Below, piece by piece: positions 56,031-64,000 of a stretch of DNA of 64,000 nucleotides. The translations under genes and the position numbers were made by a program. The stretch is from positions 28,156,988-28,220,987 of the forward strand of contig CM060465.1 in assembly GCA_030544235.1 (NCBI GenBank). Direction: 5' to 3'. The notes beneath the pieces are model-generated. The model saw only the letters and a program-made list of their open reading frames with translations, ran no database searches and was not told the DNA's origin. This DNA comes from Lepturacanthus savala (Eukaryota; Chordata; Actinopteri; Scombriformes; Trichiuridae). The first letter of the stretch is position 1. Each line of letters opens with the position of its first letter.

Positions 56031-57194
56031 TGGTGCCATCGATGCAATATCTAAAAGGGTATTAAAGATGAAAAAAAAGAGCGGTACTGTACTCGTATCT
56101 CTCCTTGTGAAAAGCGGTGCTCAGTCTGTGAAAGCTGTGATTTATGACATCACTTATTGTGAGGGTGAGTACTTACTCATCTATGTCCCCATACTTACTT
56201 TTTTTTTCCAAGTGTATGGTAATGCAGTACAATGGCTACATATGGATTTCTATTCATAGGAGGAGTTAACCCTGCTGTCAGCGCCTACATTTTTTTTTTT
56301 ATTGTATAGATAGGCTCTGTCGCCCTATGTAGAGCAACTTTTGACAGAATGTGACAATGAAAAAATAGATGCTACTCTTGCTGTGACCTTTTACTAGCAC
56401 TCACAGTATATACTGGGACATCATCTGACAAAATCATTTAGAGTTTTCTTCTGCCAAGATTAAGACGTTAAGACCAAGAGGGGGAAAGCCGCTAACAAGA
56501 ATCTAAAGTGGCATTTAACAAAGATAAGTGGTAGCAAAACCTGTCTGGAGATGCAATCTGTGGCCTTTAGAAGTTATATTAGGTTTGATGTCTATCAATG
56601 TTCTTTTTTTTTGTTTTTTCAAATCAGTCAAAAACATTTAAACAGGATTATTGTCCGTCTAGACTACGTTGAGTACATGTAAGAGCTATTTTGTTCTTTT
56701 TTTCCAAACCAGACTTGCTTTCACTGTTCAACTGCTGACATATTTTATCTTCTGAAAAAAACACAACGAATGAACCAGTCTTTACATGAATTTCACTTTC
56801 CACTCTTCTGTCCGAAGCGATCGACAATAAGTAATAATTTAAAAAGAAGATAGATATTAAATTTTTTTTCCTCCCTAAGTGTGCTAGCATGGGTTGTGGA
56901 GGTATGGGCTGAAAAGATGAGTTTTAATCCTGCAGTGAAAGGCAGTGACTCTGACGTGAGTGGAGAAGATCACTGAGCATGATGAGTGGCCTTAAGGTTC
57001 TTGGATTGATAGGGCAGACAATCATGCAGAAAAGCACAATGGCTGGGCCACAGTGATCAGTCAAAACCCAAAGCTTTGTCAAACTCCTGTTTTAGGTCCA
57101 AAGGCCCTATTTAGAAGCGCAAGAAGACACGTGGCATGTCCAAATCATGATGCCAGTTACAAACCAGCACAAGATCACAAATTATTCATAGGAG
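56031..57194. other. Unassigned sequence
   Basis: No gene or named repeat. Short T runs occur near 56198-56207, 56290-56300 and 56606-56613. Confidence 0.4.
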
Positions 57195-57240
57195 TGGTCA
57201 GGGTCATAGCCAGGATTTTTTTTTTAATACAGAAGTCAAT

Positions 57241-57322
<82 letters not shown>

Positions 57323-57900
57323 TGGCATACTGAGTCATAATTAGGCTATAATGCATACCTAATATGTTAATGCCATATTTGGTCACATTATTTATGACTA
57401 TATATCCAAATATCCAAACCATAGCCTATTATTGATGGATCATTCATGACATGAACATGATCTTAAAATATGGATATGCATTGCATGTCCTTTCACATTT
57501 GAGCATTGAGTAGGTGACAGGTTAGCATCTCTGTTGGCTACCTGTTGCATGCATCTTCACTATTTTTCTCATTCTCTAAGAAAGCTACAATTTTCACCTT
57601 TCCTCCTCTTTGGCCTGGTCACCTGCAAACTTGGAGCCTCTTACATTGCATTCGCTGATTCATTCAAACGTGTAAAAATAGACCTGCAGTCTAACGTCGC
57701 AGTAACAGTGTTTACTTTCACTTTAGGAAGTGAAATATATAAGCATCTCTGTCATGTGTCATAATTAGGTGGGCTTTATGGATTTGTTTTTCAGCTTTGT
57801 GTTAACATTTGTACTCGCTGAAATGTAGCCTAAGGGAAAAAAAATCAAACTTTAGGAAAAAAATACCAAGGTCACAATCTTAATGGTGGCAATAGCCCTA
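57195..57900 (+). repeat. Unclassified dispersed repeat X, copy 2
   Basis: Partner of the inverted copy at 12360-13105. Here a TA array (57245-57316) lies between 'agtcaatattc' and 'ttggcatactgagtcat', whereas the first copy has only a short AT-rich join at that point and its own TA array elsewhere. No coding reading. Confidence 0.75.
57245..57316 (+). repeat. (TA)n microsatellite
   Basis: About 36 uninterrupted TA units. Confidence 0.98.
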
Positions 57901-59265
57901 GGTGTGGTTTGGGCATAACATCAACTCCATGGTATTATGTCCTATTCCCTTTAAGTCAAGTTGGAGAGAGTGTGTCAAGACACAAGCATGTACTATTACT
58001 AATCTTAACTGACTTTTACTGCTTGATCTTAACATTTTTCCCAATTTTTGGAATTCTTGAAGTTTAGTTTGACACAAAACAACCATAAACTAATTTTAGA
58101 TGATCCAGCATATAGGTCTTTCTCTAATTTACAATCAATCTATATATGGTCCATACCATCAATCTGGCACCTGGGTATTTCCATTTGGTAAAAATATGTT
58201 GTGTATTTTAGAAATAGAAAATCTGTTTTTCTAGTAAAATCTGACCAGACTCTCCTATGCACCATAAATTAAAAAAAGCTTAAACTGCTTTATCTCTATC
58301 TTGTTCCATACATTATAATCTTTTCTATGTATTTTATTTTCATGGCCATGTTTCCACTCAGGAGGAGAGTGAATGGGCTTCATGAATCTGTCTGTCAGTC
58401 AGTCTCACTGATTGCTCAAGCGCATCTCACTGATTGTTCCGCTCTAAATAGCACAGCACCATGTTCCCTCTAACGCAACTTTTGACTCAGCTGTCATGCT
58501 ACCTAAAGGACGCAGGCGCTGGGTGTGAAATTGACTTGCGCTGGTTGCGCTGGTGGGAAACTAGCAAATACACCTGCGTTTTGGTGCTTGGATCTTTTTT
58601 GTGTTGCCTAAATAGGGCCCTAGGGCTAAAGATGGAAAAAAAAAAACTCCAACATTTCATCCTATCAAGCTGCACACTGGAAATATGTTATAAATGTTTT
58701 TAACCAAAACGGAACAGAACCTGGAACAAATCCTGTTCGATTACTTTGTGGCGTAATTGGTGTATTTCTACTGTTCTTAAGCATTTGTACTTTGACACAA
58801 ATATACTCCCAAACAGTTCTATACATAAATAAAATTGAAGGGTTAACATGTACTTTTCTACCAGAACATCTTCTGTTCGGTATATAGCATCCACCATACT
58901 AAAGGTCAGAAATAAATGAAAAATCCTGCTGCCCTGCAGGCATGTTCTGCTCACCATCTCCACACTTGTTTGGATTTCATTGCAGTACAAGAGCGACTTA
59001 TTTGATTTCTAGCGATTATTTATTGTGATTATTTGAATTTAAACAATTTATCAACAAGTTCCAAATAACAATGTGAAATTCCAGGTCTTAGTTGTAGCTG
59101 AAATGTGCAGGAATGCAGATTTTTAATGACTTAAACACAGTGGCCATCTTATCAAACCAGCTTGATGAAAAATAAATGAAATAAATGACAATTCTCACGA
59201 CAAACGAAGGCATACTGAGGCGTCTTTGTTATAATGCTGCCAGCAGCAAAACGTCTGATTCAGAC
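57901..59265. other. Unassigned sequence, partly repeat-like
   Basis: 58490-58625 (gacgcaggcgctgggtgtga ... gcctaaatagggcc) resembles fragments of a fish interspersed element rich in 'ttgcgctgg' words. No gene. Confidence 0.4.
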
Positions 59266-59660
59266 AGGTGCAGATATTCAACCTGTTAAAGGTCCTCCGT
59301 CACCACCATGTTTCGGAGAGACTGTGCTCTGAATCAATTACACTCCTCCCTGCAGCCTCCCCTACCGTCTCCTGCTGTGGGCTCCGGAATGCGGTAACCC
59401 ACAGCCATATGCTAATCAGACACACATATGTTGCCTCTGAGACTATCAAAGAGCCTTGAGGACCCAAAGGACAGAGGACGGTGCTGAGACCAGGGTGGGG
59501 GGGTGCTGGATAAGAGGCAGGTTTGTTGCCCTGTGCATGTCTTTGGGTTGCAGCGTGGAGAGAGAGGGGGGCGGGGCAGTGGCTGGGACAGTCTGGCTTG
59601 CAGTGTACCGCCAGATGGAGAGATTGCCTGTGGACATTCGCACTTAGTAGGAGAGTGCAT
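59266..59660. promoter_or_regulatory. GC-balanced unique block, candidate regulatory element
   Basis: No repeat signature. It contains 'ctctgaatcaattacactcc' and 'ccatatgctaatcagacac' (octamer-like atgctaat). Open frames occur simultaneously in several frames on both strands with no domain, which is expected in GC-richer non-coding DNA. Confidence 0.3.
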
Positions 59661-59932
59661 ATACGCTGGTGCCGGAGCATCCAAAATTATCTCCCCTTTG
59701 CTCAGTAGTCATTTGACCATAACAAATAGCTTTCAACAAAAAAGTGTTTTTTGAGGGATGTCTGGAACTTAAGCTTACTCACTCTCTAAGGGTATGAGTG
59801 TACCCTACGTTCAAGCCTTTTGGAGGCAGGGTTTGGAGAGGAAACATCCAAAAGGCTTCACAACAAATGTTTTACCCTACAAACCCTGATTCCAAAAGGA
59901 ATGAATGATTAATTGGTTGTTAATTTTTATGA
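59661..59932. other. Unassigned spacer
   Basis: No gene or named repeat. Confidence 0.4.
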
Positions 59933-60385
59933 TACAGCTCTGGGAAAATGCACACCTCATTCTGCTTAAAGAGATACCAGGAGTAAAAATAAAGTCACCC
60001 CAGAACAATGGTAAAGATTTGTGGAGGGGATGCGAAGATGCATGAAAGCTGGGATTGAAAATACGGATTATTGCACCAAATATTGATTTCTCAACTCTTC
60101 TTAAACGTAAGCATTATTTTTTTTTAATTAATTTGATCTTGTCTCTTTGCATTGTTTGAGGTATAAAAATATTGTATCTTTTTTTCTTATTTTGACCATT
60201 CGTCATTTTCTACAAATAAATCCTCTAAACGATAACATTTTTATTTGGAATTTGGGGGAAATGTTGTCAGTAGTTTATAGACTTAAACAAAAATGTTCCT
60301 TTTGCCCAAACACATACCTATAAGTAGTAAAATCAGAAAAACTGATAATTTTGCAATGGTCTCTTATTTTTTATCCAGAGCTGTA
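59933..60385 (-). mobile_element. Non-autonomous Tc1-like element, 'tacagctctgg' family
   Basis: Left end tacagctctgggaaaa and right end ccagagctgta with TA at each edge. Right subterminal sequence (aattttgcaatggtctctta, aatttgggggaaatgttgtc) is the inverse of the subterminal region in the fragment at 1083-1552 (taagagaccactgcagaatt; gacatttcccccaaattc). Both termini are present and the transposase is deleted: about 450 bp. Confidence 0.85.
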
Positions 60386-61024
60386 TTCTTTCTATGATAT
60401 TGTTGTATATTTAGTTGTTTGTGCTATTGCTACTTCATCTATGCTGTATTTCTGCTATCTTTGTATAGACACTCTGTATTCAATTGTCTTTTTTGTAGGA
60501 TGAAAAATGCATTTGATTTATTGAATCTATGACGTGCTTCACAAAAAAGGATGGAGCACTGGATTGGTCAACATATATCCAAAACTAAATTTTAATTTTT
60601 TGCTAGTGATCAACAGTGTGAGGGACTTCTTTTTTCCTTTCTTTAGTGCAGCTTTTTGCCCCTCCTACGCACCTACTGTTTACTGCTGAGGTGTGCACAA
60701 CCTCCACTTCTTTTGGGAGGCGATAACATCAATGCCAGGACTTTGCTAAAATTTTGAGCTTCAAAATGTCACTTTCTACTCTTTAAGTGCCTTTTTTCTT
60801 TCAGATATGGGCGAGAAACATTTCCTCTAATTTTGAAGACATAATTTCCTCTGCTGACTCATTCCTCTGTCTTGGGATAAAGGTCACTATTGCCTTTTTA
60901 CAATCGGATTAGGTTTTCAGTATTAGTGTGACTTTAATAATTTATAATAATTTAGAAGTAGTTACAATGTATATTAAATTGATGAAAAAAAATACAACAA
61001 ATCTACTAATTTCTATTGGCTGTC
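60386..61024. other. Unassigned AT-rich sequence
   Basis: No gene or named repeat. Confidence 0.4.
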
Positions 61025-61290
61025 CCCTGGTAGTGGCTTAAAAGTTAGAGAAACAAGTTTGTCACTGGAAAGTTATCCCAGCAGGATAAATCTGGGAGAG
61101 GGAGGGGAAAAGGCAACACTTGCCCCTCATTGAGGCCACCGAGGTGCCCTTGAGCAAAGCCTTTAACCCTAACTTCTCCAGTGGAGCTTCTCAGTAGCAG
61201 ACAGATGAGAATGTGTTTGGACTAGGCAGCTACCAGGTGTGAATGCAAGAGATGTGTTATCTCCATGAAACCTCCCTGCATAAATAAATA
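61025..61290 (+). mobile_element. tRNA-derived SINE relic, second family
   Basis: A degenerate tRNA-like head (ctggtagtggcttaaaagtt with agagaaac; box B-like ggaaagttatccc) is followed by the characteristic body phrase gaggtgcccttgagcaaagc with ctttaaccctaacttctcc, found in many teleost SINEs (usual form gaggtgcccttgagcaaggcacctaacccc). It ends in an A/T-rich (AAAT)n tail. No target duplication was recognised. Confidence 0.7.
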
Positions 61291-61580
61291 AAAAATTACC
61301 AGCTTGTGAAAATCAATTTACTTCCTTCTGTTTATTACAGGTTATTAGATTAAGATAAATAGAGGACTAATGTGTCAGTTTTACCGATGCTTCCTGTTGC
61401 CTAGAGTTTAAGTCCATTGAGAAGACTTTTGATTTAAAAACTGGAAAAGAACATGCTGTGTTCACGACTAAAATAATACAGGTATGAGTGGAAGATAATA
61501 TATATATTTAGCTTTTGGGTGAGGAGCCGAAAAATGATCGGAATAGCAGGGTCAAGGAAAAAAACAACCACCAAAGAGCA
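61291..61580. other. Unassigned AT-rich sequence
   Basis: No gene or named repeat. Confidence 0.4.
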
Positions 61581-61584
61581 TGAA

Positions 61585-61875
61585 TTAGTGACCTGCGTGC
61601 CATGTTTGGAGCTGTGAGCACAGTTGAGCTCCAGCGTACATTGGGACTCTCCGGAGAGCCTGGAGGCAGAACTGCACACCTGACAGCAGAGGAGCACTCA
61701 AGGTCGCCGGATACTCTGTGGCCTCCGCCATAAGCCGTGCTCCACATGCTGTCAACATCTCAAGACTGATAGGAGCTTGGTTTGAGACATGCAAGCACAC
61801 CTCCTCCAGTTTAGAACTAAAACGTGTCCTCGCATTTGCACTTACACCAATGACAGTTCTGGTACACACCGCACT
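61585..61875 (-). other. Open frame of coding-like composition, unrecognised (weak exon candidate)
   Basis: The minus strand has an uninterrupted frame from just after a TAG at 61876-61878 to a TAA near 61585. It contains FSSKLEEVCLHVSNQAPISL, then EMLTACGARLMAEATEYPAT and QFCLQALRRVPMYAGAQLCS. Residue use is protein-like and not low-complexity, but I recognise no family. There is no ATG start near the head; an AG at 61876-61877 could be a splice acceptor but lacks a good pyrimidine tract, and cag/gtcact near 61592-61597 is only a modest donor. A second minus-strand frame (61508-61747) is also open, which weakens the case. It could equally be a GC-balanced regulatory patch or a pseudogene piece. 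Confidence 0.18.
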
Positions 61876-61880
61876 CTAAT

Positions 61881-62689
61881 TCAGCTGCATAAATCATCCG
61901 ATCTCATAATCATATTAATTGATCTATTACATGTGTATTACATGTTTTTTTTATTTTTCAAAATCTAGAAGACATCTTCATTTTTACTGAGTCTCTGGAA
62001 ATTGGTTCATTAGTTAGAAATTAGTTCAACTTGTGTTTCTGGGTGACTTCCGGGTTTGGCCATAGCCTGGGTATACCCATCCTTCATTGTACATGAATTC
62101 ACTTTGCTGTGAAATATAGTCTGGACACGAAGGATCCCCAACAAGGGAGCCAATCACAGAACGAGGGAGGGTGCAGCAAGATGATGACAAAACAGAGAAG
62201 TGACTTTGTTGAAAACTGTAGATCCAACATGGCGGCAGACGGTGATTTACCTTTCGATGCAGCCTTAGCAAATGTTCTAAGTAATTAAGACCGCAAGTTT
62301 ATTTTGAGAAATAAAGCAACATTTAGTGGTAAACTATTTACTCATCATCAGCTATCGGGTACATTGTCATGTATGTTTGGTACAATTGGCTATAAGCTAC
62401 ATACAGACACATTTAATATACATCCATAGCACTTAATAAACAGCTCTAGCCTTTCATAAACCACAGCTCCAAATGAGTGAATGGTTCCCATACTGAATAT
62501 CAATGTATATTGATATGATGTCTGTTGTTAGCCAGGCTAGTTTGGCCTTGCAATATTTACAACCTCAGGAAAACTTTAAATGCACCATTTTGTCTTTTGC
62601 CTGTTTGCGAAACCCCAAAAACCAGAAACATATTGCCAACACATGGCATATTTGGAAGTGCGATGCAATTTGTTCAGTTTTATAATGCA
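61881..62689. other. Unassigned sequence
   Basis: 62040-62290 is more CpG-bearing and includes at 62230 a short ATG frame (MAADGDLPFDAALANVLSN, then stop), discussed under findings. No gene that I can support. Confidence 0.35.
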
Positions 62690-63400
62690 ATATTGAATAT
62701 ATAATGGCTGTGAATGCAGCGTTAATCGGTAGAGCAACATGCCGCTGCCAGTGTTCGTGTTCCCTCCTTGTTTGGGTCTGTTCGGGGTGACTGCATATTA
62801 GATCGGGTCTTATTATCCTATGGTTAATTTAAATCCCCACTGATTGTTCTCAGCTCCCTTTTGGATCAATTTTCTTCATATTCTAATTATTGTAAGCAAT
62901 TTGGGTTCATTAGGGTTTCCATGGGTACATTTTGGATAAAGATCTCTACTCTAAGTGTCCTCCAAGAGCATTGTGTGACCAGCTGACACGCAGAATTAAG
63001 ATCTATAATATCATTTAGACAGCCTCATCTGGTGTGTCGATGATTGGTGCCTCTTTGTGGTCTCATTTCGGATCAACCGTGGCAAAGCTCAGAGACAAAA
63101 AAGAAACAAAGTGACCGAGAATTCAGATACAGTAGTAGCCCATTAAACTAGATCTCTAGAGCAGCAGAGGTGCTCAGCAGGGACTTTACATCCGGAGACA
63201 TCGAGTCATGCTTCAATGGACCGAAAAAGGCTGTCATGTTAACGCATATATTCCACGTCCGAGTTCGTAGCCCATGTACAGACTCCCTGTTAACCACAAT
63301 ACAGTATATCATTGTGTGCAATAAATCAAGCATGAATACCAGAGAGGCTGTTATCTTAGGCCAAGAAAATGCCAAACAATATTTTTTTTGAGTCTAATTG
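62690..63400. promoter_or_regulatory. Unique block, candidate conserved non-coding element
   Basis: GC-balanced, no repeat signature, with 'atgcagcgttaatcggtaga', 'ttctaattattgtaagcaat' and 'ttaagatctataatatcatt'. No coding pattern. Unverified. Confidence 0.28.
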
Positions 63401-64000
63401 GATGAAAGAATGTCTTCAGCCCAGTGTGTTCTGCTTTGAGTCTCAGAAGTATTGAGTGTATGGATGCCATTAATCACAACCAAATGATCCTTATCGAGGC
63501 AACCAGCAGGCCAAACAGCTGAATGGGTAGCAAACACACACAAGTGTTTTCAGATGAGATGGCAAACACAAACTAGCTCTAATTGACTCAGAAGTATTCA
63601 ACGCACTCATTTAAATAAGGTCCATTTCATAATAACATGATGTCACGGTCACGCAAATGGTTGGTATTTAATCAATATTCAAAATATATTACATATATTC
63701 TGTCTGTCTCTAATACTGTATCATAAAATGTGTGGAAAAATAATTTTGTCACAACAGAGCTGCAAATCTGACATTTCCTAATGTTCCTGAAGGATATTAT
63801 ATTAAAGGTAATTAAAGTCTTATCATTTAGTGAGAATTCACTGAATGATCAAGAAGTCCCCATCACTGGCTTCTGCAGTATTCCTCATTTGAAGTCTGTA
63901 TCCACAGGCAGTGTTCTGGTTTTGAGTTCAAAGCCCAGGCCAAGGAAAGAGCCTGTCAGTAAATAAGCCATGAGATTAACGCAGTTTACTTCACAGTGTT
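63401..64000. other. Unassigned sequence to the window end
   Basis: No gene or named repeat. Confidence 0.4.

Noticed and set aside
59300..59680. 126-codon minus-strand frame with overlapping alternatives
   Set aside because: Several frames are open at once on both strands, as expected in GC-richer non-coding DNA; no domain or splice structure.
1..64000. Viral, bacterial or organelle insert, or a novel defence system
   Set aside because: No gene cluster, Shine-Dalgarno pattern, integrase, capsid or polymerase reading was found; the only enzyme relics are Tc1 transposases and L2 reverse transcriptases.

Overview
The window looks like a non-coding stretch of a ray-finned (teleost) fish nuclear genome. 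Evidence: AT-rich background, long CA/GT and TA microsatellites, several lineages of Tc1-like, hAT-like and piggyBac-like DNA transposon remnants, tRNA-derived SINEs of the DANA/mermaid type, L2-clade LINE fragments, and no long open reading frame. I found no protein-coding gene, tRNA, rRNA or CRISPR array that I can support. The only recognisable protein-like readings are broken transposases (Tc1) and reverse transcriptases (L2). The species cannot be fixed from this sequence alone.

Layout. 0-4.2 kb: a piggyBac-like fragment, a Tc1 C-terminal fragment, and a nearly complete decayed Tc1 element with both ends. 5.6-8.1 kb: CpG-richer islands, a G24 tract and a short hAT-like copy. 8.2-10.3 kb: strand-asymmetric pyrimidine/purine sequence with microsatellites, which could be an untranslated first exon or promoter but is unproven. 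10.4-13.7 kb: the most layered part, with a hAT element bounded by an 8-bp duplication and carrying a Tc1-type MITE and a SINE, then an unclassified repeat split by a TA array and an 86-bp micro-MITE, with a duplicated ~175-bp block on either side. 14.7-22.5 kb: a Tc1 DNA-binding-domain fragment, a CpG-richer block at 18.1-19.4 kb, a Tc1-like non-autonomous element, and a fold-back element inserted in an older repeat. 24-35 kb: a degenerate tandem array, an L2 relic, a MITE with long inverted ends and a full-length SINE. 35.6-43.6 kb: a palindrome-rich insert between direct repeats, a 5'-truncated SINE, and a second L2 relic with three RT motifs. 49-61 kb: a piggyBac-like element at TTAA, SINEs, a second copy of the split repeat, and a short non-autonomous Tc1 element. 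61-64 kb: mainly unique sequence with one weak exon candidate.

Between the mobile elements lie blocks with no repeat signature and more even base composition, often with homeodomain-type TAATTA-like and POU octamer-like words. Such islands in a gene-poor interval are typical of regulatory deserts around developmental genes, but only cross-species alignment can show conservation. No genes here can be said to work together. The most informative content is the record of nested insertions, several of which can be ordered from their target-site duplications.
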